From: Treponema sp.
GTDB lineage: Bacteria > Spirochaetota > Spirochaetia > Treponematales > Breznakiellaceae
Assembly: GCA_009776715.1 (NCBI GenBank)
Contig: WRNF01000002.1
Location: 1-19,810, forward strand
Direction: 5' to 3'
Length of the DNA: 19,810 nt
The translations under genes and the position numbers were made by a program. Positions 9,275 to 15,657 of the stretch are shown here, piece after piece. The notes beneath the pieces were generated by a model. It was not told the origin of the DNA and did no database searches. It was given only the letters and a program-made list of their open reading frames with translations. Numbering within the stretch: the stretch's first letter is position 1; each line of letters opens with the position of its first letter.

Positions 9275-9288
9275 TTGACCACTGACCC
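9275..9288 (+). repeat. Heptamer repeat pair after the mod stop
   Basis: TTGACCA CTGACCC lies directly after the stop codon of mod (TGA on the minus strand at 9293-9291), in the 74-base mod-res gap. It matches the same degenerate unit as the longer arrays but is only two copies, so alone it would not be convincing. Confidence 0.5.
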
Positions 9289-9290
9289 TA

Positions 9291-11354
9291 TCATATCGTC
9301 TTAATCAGTCCTTTATCATCCAAACGGACTTTGTCCTGGTCGGTGACTGCATTGTCAAGGCAAATAAAAATGTCGTGCTGGCTTAATGCAAGGGCCTTAA
9401 TGGTTTCAGCGTTTATCGTTTTATCCAGACAAATAAACAGGGAATGCTCGCAGAAATCGCTGGTTATCTGCATTACATTGTTCTTTTTGAAATCTTTGAT
9501 AACAGTAATCGTACTGTCCAGGGGAAAGCCTTCTGTAAGCATTATCTCGGTAAGCAGGTCTTCTTCCTTCCAGTTGTCAACAAGGGGATTTTCGTACTGG
9601 GCAAAGAGGTCTTCGGTTTTTCTTATATCTGTACCGGTATAGTTCTGCCATTTTTTGTAATTGGAATTTGATAAGCGGAATACTTTGAAACCAATATCCA
9701 ATTTATCTCTCACAGAGCTCACAGAGTTCACAGAGGAATCAAATAGAGTCTCTTTATTTTTTTCTGATCCTTTTTGCCGCGAACCGGAGGTTCGATGTGC
9801 CTCCGTTAGAGATTCTTCTTTAACCTTTTTCCCTGCTCGGCGGATACGTTCTTTGCCGATTTCACAGATGTTTTTGAAACCGGCGTTATAATAATCAGTG
9901 CCCATACCGCACACTTCTGGTATTTGAACTAAAATAAACCTTCTGCTTCCAGAGTCATCGGAATTAGCTTGCATTATTGCATGTGCAGATGTAGCTGAAC
10001 CAGAGAAAAAATCAAGGCATATATAATCTTTATCATCAATAAAATTTATAAACTCCTTTATCATTTTTACAGGCTTTTTGCCAGCTCTGAAATCAACACT
10101 GCCCTCGTGTCTGATATTTCCAAAATCACCGCTCATATCATAAAAATTCACAATAGGTTTATATTTTTTTGAGCTTCCTTCATAATTTAATTCTTCTAAT
10201 CTCGTCAGAGGTATACCAGAATAGAATTGACCTTTAGTTGCGCTTTCTTTTTTTGGACCTGTAAAATACCTATAACCTAAACCATCCTCACCAATTCCCT
10301 CTACTTTATAGAGGCAACCGATTCCATCAATTGATTTCCTTGGGCTTATATATTTGTCAAAATATTTACCAGAAGCATTACCCAACAAGACACTTCCTGA
10401 AGCCCATGTATCTTTTAATAATTTCAATGATCCTTTTTCATGTTTTATAATTTTATATTGGCCTGACTTGAATAAAGTTACTTTTCTTTTGCCAAGTTCT
10501 AATTCTAGACCTTTTTCAAGTTCTATAATTTCATTGTTAAATTTATCAATATCATATTCGTTGAACGGCTTGTTTGGTCTAAAAAAATCTTTTTGCTTAG
10601 AATATATTAGAACCTGTTCTATCAATTTTTGAAAATCATCTTTTTCATTTAGTGACTTACTGGCATATCTAACTTGAATATAAAAACAGTCAACAAAATT
10701 TTCTTCTCCAAATATTTCATCACAAATCGTTTTCAAGTTATTAGCCTCATTATCATCAATGCTAATGAAAATAACCCCATCATCACGAAGCAGGCTGTGA
10801 GCCAGTTTTAACCGAGGGTACATCATGCTGAGCCACTTGGAATGAAAGCGGCCATCGGCGCGGGAATTTGCTTTTGCAATGATTTTCTCACCTTGCTCAT
10901 CTACCTGACCACTATCCACTAACCACTGATCACTGCTTACCGAAAAATCATCATTATAAACAAAGTCTTTCCCCGTATTATAAGGCGGATCAATGTAAAT
11001 CATTTTAATTTTTCCGGCGTAAGACTTCTGTAAAAGTTTTAGAACTTCGAGGTTATCGCCTTCTATGTAAATGTTCTTTGTGTTTTCTTCGTCAACGCCG
11101 TCACCTTTTACCGGGATAAGGGTTCCCCTGGGAGGAATGGCTGCCGCGCGTTTTGCCGCCCTCTTGCCGGGCCAGTAGAGACCGTAGAAGTTGTCGTCCA
11201 TTTCAATGGAGTCTTCTTCGTTGTAGTCGCCAAGAGCGTCGTAGAGGGAATTAAAGTCCAGCATGCCGTCTTTAAAGGCTTCGGGGACAATTTGTTTAAG
11301 CTGCTCAAGCTGCGTTTCGTTGAATTTATAGGATGGCTTTAGTTTTTGCGGCAT
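9291..11354 (-). CDS. mod: Type III restriction-modification methyltransferase, Mod subunit
   Basis: Site-specific DNA methyltransferase that sets both protection and specificity of the type III system, 687 residues. DPPY (motif IV) at 122-125 precedes the AdoMet site DFFSGSAT at 448-455 (motif I), the beta-class order typical of type III Mod; DPPY implies N6-adenine (or N4-cytosine) methylation, N6-adenine being usual for the type. The target-recognition region should lie between them, about 220-400. Start ATG has GAGGT seven or so bases upstream. Two places are odd: residues 138-154 (SVSSDQWLVDSGQV) are encoded by a heptamer array next to the catalytic motif, and the linker at about 510-550 holds three 9-base repeats and a palindrome. 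It starts 32 bases after the PIN-like gene, so an operon with it is plausible. Confidence 0.95.
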   Translation of the reverse strand: MPQKLKPSYKFNETQLEQLKQIVPEAFKDGMLDFNSLYDALGDYNEEDSIEMDDNFYGLYWPGKRAAKRAAAIPPRGTLIPVKGDGVDEENTKNIYIEGDNLEVLKLLQKSYAGKIKMIYIDPPYNTGKDFVYNDDFSVSSDQWLVDSGQVDEQGEKIIAKANSRADGRFHSKWLSMMYPRLKLAHSLLRDDGVIFISIDDNEANNLKTICDEIFGEENFVDCFYIQVRYASKSLNEKDDFQKLIEQVLIYSKQKDFFRPNKPFNEYDIDKFNNEIIELEKGLELELGKRKVTLFKSGQYKIIKHEKGSLKLLKDTWASGSVLLGNASGKYFDKYISPRKSIDGIGCLYKVEGIGEDGLGYRYFTGPKKESATKGQFYSGIPLTRLEELNYEGSSKKYKPIVNFYDMSGDFGNIRHEGSVDFRAGKKPVKMIKEFINFIDDKDYICLDFFSGSATSAHAIMQANSDDSGSRRFILVQIPEVCGMGTDYYNAGFKNICEIGKERIRRAGKKVKEESLTEAHRTSGSRQKGSEKNKETLFDSSVNSVSSVRDKLDIGFKVFRLSNSNYKKWQNYTGTDIRKTEDLFAQYENPLVDNWKEEDLLTEIMLTEGFPLDSTITVIKDFKKNNVMQITSDFCEHSLFICLDKTINAETIKALALSQHDIFICLDNAVTDQDKVRLDDKGLIKTI
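9711..9737 (-). repeat. Three tandem 9-base repeats in the Mod linker
   Basis: CACAGAGCT, CACAGAGTT and CACAGAGGA follow one another. Read on the minus strand they give SSVNSVSSV, a low-complexity linker between the AdoMet domain and the C-terminal domain of Mod. Confidence 0.7.
9780..9794. repeat. Short perfect palindrome in the Mod linker
   Basis: CGAACC-GGA-GGTTCG is a perfect 6-base stem with a 3-base loop. GGAGG at 9786-9790 can alternatively pair with CCTCC at 9800-9804. It is translated (HRTSGSR) within the Mod linker and looks like an inserted repetitive element. Confidence 0.5.
10905..10939 (+). repeat. Heptamer repeat array inside mod
   Basis: Five contiguous 7-base units: CTGACCA, CTATCCA, CTAACCA, CTGATCA, CTGCTTA. 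The complement is read by mod as SDQWLVDSGQ, 13 residues after the catalytic DPPY motif. The same peptide core (QWLVDS) occurs in the VWA protein. Confidence 0.75.
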
Positions 11355-11386
11355 GGGGCTACCTCGTTAGAAATTTTCCTGGTTCA

Positions 11387-11860
11387 TTAAAAACTCCAAT
11401 TGTTTTGTTTAAGAAATTCCTGTAAGTTTATGCAAGGTATTTGAAAATGCAAACAGATATTTGGAATTTTTGCAGCATTGGGTACATTTTTTTCTTGAGT
11501 AACTACAGTTCCATTTTCCACATAGGCTTTGGCAATTATGAAAGGGTCAGCAAACGGATCACCTTTTAATAATTTTTGCTGGCTTATACTTTGGAAAAAA
11601 TGAGGAACACTATAAATCCGGGTAATGAACTGAAGTTCTTCTGAAGAGGGATCATGGAAAAAGTTTGGGTTGGCTATTGCCCAGGCTTCAAGTTCATCTT
11701 TTCGGTTTAACTTCCTGACTTCGTTGCGAACTTCACGGACCGACAAAATTTTTTCTTCAGTAATCATCTTATCAAAACAAGACCAAAAAGAAGGAAAAGA
11801 ATCACGGTAATAATGTCTGAATATTCCAGAAAGCGTATTGTTATCGAATATGTAAACCAT
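11387..11860 (-). CDS. PIN-like protein, DUF4411 family (probable toxin nuclease)
   Basis: A 157-residue protein resembling the DUF4411 family of PIN-like domains, which are metal-dependent RNase folds often found as toxins beside XRE/ImmA-IrrE regulators. Candidate acidic site residues are D6 (in IFDNNTL), E43 and E47 (in VREVRNEV), and D101 and D105 (in GDPFADPFIIAKA). The near-C-terminal IPNICLHFQIPCINLQEF is also family-like. It begins 2 bases after the regulator stops and ends 32 bases before mod starts, so it sits in a tightly packed run of genes. A role as the toxin of a two-gene addiction module is inferred from family and context; its target is not known. Confidence 0.8.
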   Translation of the reverse strand: MVYIFDNNTLSGIFRHYYRDSFPSFWSCFDKMITEEKILSVREVRNEVRKLNRKDELEAWAIANPNFFHDPSSEELQFITRIYSVPHFFQSISQQKLLKGDPFADPFIIAKAYVENGTVVTQEKNVPNAAKIPNICLHFQIPCINLQEFLKQNNWSF

Positions 11861-11862
11861 TA

Positions 11863-13020
11863 TTACCTCAAAACATATCCTTCAAAGGCCGGTATATTAC
11901 CAACCTTTATGCCCAGATAATCCGCAAGCCTTTCAACATCTATATTGCCTTTATAATAATGTGAGAACACAAGATTTATATAATACATGCCTAAATATGA
12001 CATTTTCGTATTATAATGATCACCGCCAGATTTGTTTTCTTTCTTTTTCCGTCTTGAGTCAAGAAACTCTTTTAACCACTTCTCAGTATATGATTTATAC
12101 GTTTTTGCAGTGATTAAATTGGAGTTCAAATATTTCCGTAAAACAACCTCGCGGCTCACCTTAAAAGTATCTGCCATTTCGATCAAATTTGCTTCACTAA
12201 AAACAGGGGTATTCACCTGGAATACAGACATTGGCAGAAGGAACTCTCCGGCAAATTCATTACATTTCTGTTCGATGGCATAATAATCAGAACTCAAATG
12301 TTTGAAAAAAGATTCCTGAAGAGCATCAACACCACCGGCTTTATAAAGCAAATGGCCTACTTCGTGGAATATAGAAAAAATCTGCCGGGTCTTGGACATG
12401 CTGTTGTTAATTTGAATAACAGGATAATTTTCATCATACAAACAAAGGCCGGAATAGTGATCATTATGGAAAGCATCCTTGAAAATAAAAATATCACGGG
12501 CGATTAGGGCATTACGCCACGCTTCTATACCTTCATCCGGGTTCCTCCATGACCTCTGGGTTTGGAGATCGATATTCAGGAATTTTCTAATTGACTTTGC
12601 CAAGTTGGGGAGATTCGAAGCAGTGGTGAGTTTAAAATTGTCCAACAGCCGAGGCATCTTTTCCTCATTTGGGGTAAATAGTTCTTTCAGGTTTAATTGG
12701 TAAACTTTCGCTTTTTTATAAATTCTGATGATTTCAGATGGCATAGAATCCACCACTTCACTGGGAAGGGTTCTGAAATCGGCCTTGGGGAAACTCTCTT
12801 GAGGGACAACAGGAAAAAAAAATACCGCAGTCGGACGCTTATAAACTTTATAGGCCAGTTTTTCCAGTTGAGGGTAAGTTGGAGTTAAAATACCTTGTTC
12901 CCAACTTTCAATGATATCTGGCTTTTTATTAAGCTTCTTGGCTACGTCAACGGTAGATAAACCACTAGTTTCCCGAGCCCACTTGAGGATGTCTTTATTT
13001 ACTGGAATAGCTTGAGTCAC
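11863..13020 (-). CDS. XRE-family regulator fused to ImmA/IrrE metallopeptidase
   Basis: A 385-residue protein with an N-terminal helix-turn-helix of the XRE type (about 8-62: LSTVDVAKKL then IESWEQG) and an ImmA/IrrE zinc peptidase domain with HEVGH at 219-223. The third ligand is probably E250 in the following IEQKCNEFAGEFLLP. Such proteins usually repress their own operon and act as antitoxins that are removed or act by proteolysis on signal. The start is GTG, supported by AGGGGGT about six bases upstream; no better ATG is seen. It is the first gene of the leftward run that continues into the PIN-like protein, mod and res. It is divergent from hipB, so the shared 356-base gap probably carries both promoters. 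Confidence 0.87.
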   Translation of the reverse strand: MTQAIPVNKDILKWARETSGLSTVDVAKKLNKKPDIIESWEQGILTPTYPQLEKLAYKVYKRPTAVFFFPVVPQESFPKADFRTLPSEVVDSMPSEIIRIYKKAKVYQLNLKELFTPNEEKMPRLLDNFKLTTASNLPNLAKSIRKFLNIDLQTQRSWRNPDEGIEAWRNALIARDIFIFKDAFHNDHYSGLCLYDENYPVIQINNSMSKTRQIFSIFHEVGHLLYKAGGVDALQESFFKHLSSDYYAIEQKCNEFAGEFLLPMSVFQVNTPVFSEANLIEMADTFKVSREVVLRKYLNSNLITAKTYKSYTEKWLKEFLDSRRKKKENKSGGDHYNTKMSYLGMYYINLVFSHYYKGNIDVERLADYLGIKVGNIPAFEGYVLR

Positions 13021-13114
13021 TTTCTACCCCCTATGGCTCAAGACTGTTTTTGTCTGTTACTGTAGAAAAAACGTCCCCTCACTGTTACACATCACGAATC
13101 TGCTAAGCAGGGCC

Positions 13115-13143
13115 GGAGAGGTGCGGGGGGTCCTATCACCTCC
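13115..13143. promoter_or_regulatory. Dyad next to the leftward -10 (candidate operator)
   Basis: GGAGAGGTG at 13115-13123 faces CACCTCC at 13137-13143, directly downstream of the AATATA (-10, minus strand). Because the expected start point falls within its right arm, it is more likely a protein-binding dyad than an RNA hairpin. The XRE/ImmA-IrrE regulator would be the natural ligand; this is inference. Confidence 0.3.
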
Positions 13144-13172
13144 AATATAAGCCGGTTCTTCATTTTTTTCAA
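13144..13172 (-). promoter_or_regulatory. Sigma-70-like promoter of the XRE/PIN/mod/res run
   Basis: On the minus strand TTGAAA (13172-13167) and TATATT (13149-13144) are separated by 17 bases, a good consensus match. An AT-rich stretch lies just upstream of the -35. It is the best promoter seen for the four leftward genes. Confidence 0.6.
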
Positions 13173-13252
13173 GCGGTTTTTCTAAAAATCCCTTATAGTA
13201 TCTTTATAATTAGGATGTTTTAGAAATATTTGACTATAAGGCTGACGTTTTA

Positions 13253-13266
13253 TTCTGGTACGGTAA
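13253..13266. promoter_or_regulatory. Possible third, degenerate HipB operator
   Basis: TTCTGGTACGGTAA has a perfect right half (GGTAA) and a poor left half compared with the two better dyads. Its centre is 49 bases from the centre of the next one, the same distance that separates the other two, which is the main reason to list it. Confidence 0.3.
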
Positions 13267-13300
13267 TAATAACTAATTATTCCCTTAAAATCAATAAAAC

Positions 13301-13316
13301 ATTACCGTTCAGTAAT
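13301..13316. promoter_or_regulatory. Candidate HipB operator 1
   Basis: ATTACCGTTCAGTAAT, an inverted repeat (TTACc-N4-aGTAA core) just upstream of the -35 of the hipBA promoter. HipB-type regulators bind such short dyads and repress their own operon. Confidence 0.5.
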
Positions 13317-13322
13317 ATCCTA

Positions 13323-13351
13323 TTGACTTTCACCAAAATATATACTATTCT
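13323..13351 (+). promoter_or_regulatory. hipBA promoter
   Basis: TTGACT at 13323-13328 and TATTCT at 13346-13351 with a 17-base spacer. It is bracketed by the two TTACC-type dyads, the downstream one touching the -10, an arrangement suited to autorepression. Confidence 0.5.
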
Positions 13352-13364
13352 TACCGATAGGTAA
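13351..13364. promoter_or_regulatory. Candidate HipB operator 2
   Basis: TTACC-GATA-GGTAA is a perfect 5-base inverted repeat between the -10 and the ribosome site (GGAG at 13368-13371) of hipB. Binding here would block transcription start. Confidence 0.55.
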
Positions 13365-13376
13365 TATGGAGAAAAC

Positions 13377-13601
13377 ATGACGTTAAAAGATTCCAAAACC
13401 TTCGGCAAGGCAATCCGCATATATCGCAAAAGGCAGGGGGCAACACAGATACAGTTGGCGGCAGTGGCTAATACCGGCGTGCGCTTTATTGGCGATCTTG
13501 AAAACGGAAAACCTACTGTGCAGCTTGATAAAGCTCTGCGGGTGGCAAATATTCTAGGCATGAAAATAGAAGTCCCGGATTTAAATGAGGCTGATAAATG
13601 A
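13377..13601 (+). CDS. hipB: HipB-like XRE antitoxin
   Basis: A 74-residue DNA-binding antitoxin consisting almost entirely of one XRE-type helix-turn-helix: GKAIRIYRKRQGATQIQLAAVANTG (described as helices 1-3, about residues 10-34) followed by the typical FIGDLENGKPTVQL and a final helix ending MKIEVPDL. It would bind the dyads upstream, repress hipBA and neutralise HipA by complex formation. ATG has GGAG five bases upstream. Its TGA stop overlaps the ATG of hipA by four bases (ATGA), which couples their translation. Length is near the small end of HipB proteins but complete. The assignment follows from sequence type and from the adjacent hipA. Confidence 0.88.
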   Translation: MTLKDSKTFGKAIRIYRKRQGATQIQLAAVANTGVRFIGDLENGKPTVQLDKALRVANILGMKIEVPDLNEADK

Positions 13602-14812
13602 GCAGAAAACTTAATGTTTACCTTTGCGGGGAAAAGACCGGCGTATTAACCGAGGATGATTTATTGCAGCTCTCGTTTCAATATCAGAAAAACGCAAAGC
13701 CTTTGTCTGTCCGCTTGCCGGTCAGAGACGAAAGTTACCCCCATGTTTTGGCTTATCCCTTCTTTGAAAATTTAACCCCCGAAGGTGAAGCGTTTGAAAT
13801 ACTCACAAAAGACCATATTTCCGGAAATAAGGTTTTTTCCATTCTTGACCGTTTCGGCGGCGATTGCGCCGGAGCGGTGTCATTTTACGAAACAATGCCG
13901 AATGGTAAAGATGAAAACCCGCATGAAATAACTTCATCAGAAATGGTAAAAATCATTGATAAGCTGCCTCAAGATCCCTTGCTCACCGGTATAGACAACC
14001 CTCCACGCCTCTCTCTGGCCGGAGCCCAGTCAAAGTTTGCAGTGTATAAATTTGAGGGAAAATATTATCGCTCCAGCGACAAATATCCTACAACTCATAT
14101 AATAAAAATTGCAAATCAACGGTTTCCCAATTTACTGGAAAACGAATTATTTTGCATGAAACTTGCAAGGATTGTTTTATCAAACATACCGGATGTCGAT
14201 TTAATGGAAGCTGAAGGCCGTCAATATCTTGAAATTACAAGATATGACAGATACTTAAAAAACAGAATTGTTCTCCGTGTTCATCAGGAAGATTTCTGCC
14301 AGGCGCTTGGTATTGTTTCCGGAAGGAAATATCAGACAGGCGGCGGAGTCAAATTAAAAGCCTGTTATGAACTTATAAACGAATTTTCTGAAAATCGATT
14401 AGCGGATATCCTCAGGTTCATGGAATGGATTATTTTTAATTATTTAATCGGCAATACCGATGCTCATGCAAAGAATTTATCTTTGCTTCACAGCGACACA
14501 GGTATCTGTCTTGCCCCTTTTTATGATTTGTTATCAACCGAGGTCTATTCTGAAAATACTGTCGATCATAAAATGGCCACGCTTATTAACGGCAAGGGGA
14601 AATATAATTCCTTAAGAACTAAAGATTTTATTGCGCTATTTGAAAACCTGGACCAAAACGCAACAAATATGATGAAAACAATAAAAGACATATTCGGGAG
14701 TATTGTTCCAGCAGCGGAGAAACTTCTGGAAAGCCTTCCCCCGGCATCAATATATGATGAAATAATCGCAATTATCAGAAACCGCTATTCCGTTTTGTTT
14801 GTTCAACACTAA
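13598..14812 (+). CDS. hipA: HipA-family serine/threonine kinase toxin
   Basis: A 404-residue kinase toxin. The first 100 or so residues form the HipA N-terminal domain (NVYLCGEKTGVL, PYFFENLTPEGE-like region), then the kinase fold. The glycine-rich loop is LSLAGAQSKF at 138-147; S139 lines up with the inhibitory autophosphorylation serine (S150) of E. coli HipA. The catalytic segment GNTDAHAKNLSL gives D288 and N293, and the metal-binding aspartate is D310 in FYDLLS. All key residues are present, so the enzyme looks active. E. coli HipA phosphorylates glutamyl-tRNA synthetase; other HipA proteins choose different synthetases, so the target here is unknown. It is translated from a four-base overlap with hipB and ends eight bases before the convergent nuclease gene. 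Confidence 0.95.
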   Translation: MSRKLNVYLCGEKTGVLTEDDLLQLSFQYQKNAKPLSVRLPVRDESYPHVLAYPFFENLTPEGEAFEILTKDHISGNKVFSILDRFGGDCAGAVSFYETMPNGKDENPHEITSSEMVKIIDKLPQDPLLTGIDNPPRLSLAGAQSKFAVYKFEGKYYRSSDKYPTTHIIKIANQRFPNLLENELFCMKLARIVLSNIPDVDLMEAEGRQYLEITRYDRYLKNRIVLRVHQEDFCQALGIVSGRKYQTGGGVKLKACYELINEFSENRLADILRFMEWIIFNYLIGNTDAHAKNLSLLHSDTGICLAPFYDLLSTEVYSENTVDHKMATLINGKGKYNSLRTKDFIALFENLDQNATNMMKTIKDIFGSIVPAAEKLLESLPPASIYDEIIAIIRNRYSVLFVQH

Positions 14813-14816
14813 TCCC

Positions 14817-14844
14817 CTGGTCACTGATCGCTGTCCACTGTTAA
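14817..14844 (+). repeat. Heptamer repeat array at the hipA/nuclease junction
   Basis: CTGGTCA, CTGATCG, CTGTCCA, CTGTTAA follow one another between the convergent hipA and nuclease genes. The stop codon of the nuclease (14823-14821, minus strand) and its last residues (TVDSDQ) are encoded by it. Confidence 0.7.
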
Positions 14845-15657
14845 CTGCCCGCTTCCTTCTAAATTCGCAATAATAAACGCTTCCGTGTCCTCCTCGTCCC
14901 GGTATTCCTCGTAATACTTTTTGAAATCCGCAGTTGTTTTTGTTCCTGATTGCAGGGCATATTCCCGGTAAGATGAACAGGAAAAACGGCCGTCGCAGTT
15001 ACGGCAGGTCCGTGTTGCAAAAATAACATTATTTTTTCCGATTGTTTTAAGCAAATCTTTTAAAGGTTTTGCTTCAAAGGAATGGTTTTCGATTTTATCA
15101 ACAACTTTGGCAAAGTCGGCAATGGTTTCCTTTACTTTTCCATGATCAAAGCCAACAGGGATAACAGGATTCCACTTTTCCACTTCCCGCGCAATATAAT
15201 CTTCATTCCCGCTTTCCAGTGCGTTTTTCAGCGTTCGGGGGAAGGCTGTAGAAATAACCGCTGTTTCGTCCAGCTTTTTTTTATGTATGTTTTCCCAAAT
15301 ATGGGCGTAAATATTCAACTGCTTCTCGTAAAAATGCCTGTTTGCATCAATAAAATCCGGATCATGGGTTTTGATGTCGTACATCCAGACTTTATCCTGT
15401 TCGGCAACAATATCAACAACGCCTTCAATGGTAAAACGCCGGTTCTGTTGCGTGTATTGTTCCGGCAGGGTTAATTTAACTTCTGTCTCGCTTACACGTT
15501 CCGCAACAGAACGTAATTTGCGGTAATACCATAATACCTGTTTCCATGCCGCTTCTTTTACATCGGCGGTAAGGGCATGGCCTCCTTCAAGCCGAAGCAT
15601 CGCATAGTTTTCTTCAAACTTTTCTCTTAATTCCTGTTCAATTTCTGCCTGCGTCAT
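14821..15657 (-). CDS. RecB/Cas4-like PD-(D/E)XK nuclease, C-terminal part of a split domain
   Basis: A 278-residue protein with the catalytic core of a RecB/AddB/Cas4-type exonuclease: GVVDIV with D82, YDIKT with D94 and K96, and QLNIY with Q113. Near the C terminus C218-x2-C221-x5-C227 matches the three downstream cysteines of the AddB/Cas4/Dna2 iron-sulphur staple. The fourth, N-terminal cysteine and the opening GSLVHE motif are missing here; they are found at the end of the upstream helicase. The ATG overlaps the helicase stop (ATGA), with AAGGA about nine bases before it, so it could be translated by coupling. It could equally be the second half of a -1 frameshift fusion. The last residues come from a heptamer repeat array. 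It must work with the helicase to be complete. Confidence 0.85.
   Translation of the reverse strand: MTQAEIEQELREKFEENYAMLRLEGGHALTADVKEAAWKQVLWYYRKLRSVAERVSETEVKLTLPEQYTQQNRRFTIEGVVDIVAEQDKVWMYDIKTHDPDFIDANRHFYEKQLNIYAHIWENIHKKKLDETAVISTAFPRTLKNALESGNEDYIAREVEKWNPVIPVGFDHGKVKETIADFAKVVDKIENHSFEAKPLKDLLKTIGKNNVIFATRTCRNCDGRFSCSSYREYALQSGTKTTADFKKYYEEYRDEEDTEAFIIANLEGSGQLTVDSDQ

Larger units (their letters stand above)
13021..13376. other. Divergent intergenic regulatory region (356 bases)
   Basis: No convincing gene is seen here. It holds a leftward promoter (13144-13172) for the XRE/PIN/mod/res run, a rightward promoter (13323-13351) for hipBA, two clear dyads and one weak dyad of the TTACC-N4-GGTAA type near hipB, and a GGAGAGGTG...CACCTCC dyad at 13115-13143 next to the leftward -10. 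The leftward transcript would have a leader of about 115 bases before the GTG start. The stretch 13150-13260 is strongly AT-rich. Confidence 0.6.

Noticed and set aside
10905..10939. Heptamer arrays considered as a small CRISPR array
   Set aside because: Units are 7 bases with no spacers, lie inside or at the ends of coding genes, and no cas genes other than a generic Cas4-like nuclease fold are present.
13277..13561. 94-codon minus-strand frame overlapping hipB
   Set aside because: It is antisense to the helix-turn-helix of hipB and crosses its promoter; no ribosome site or domain was seen.
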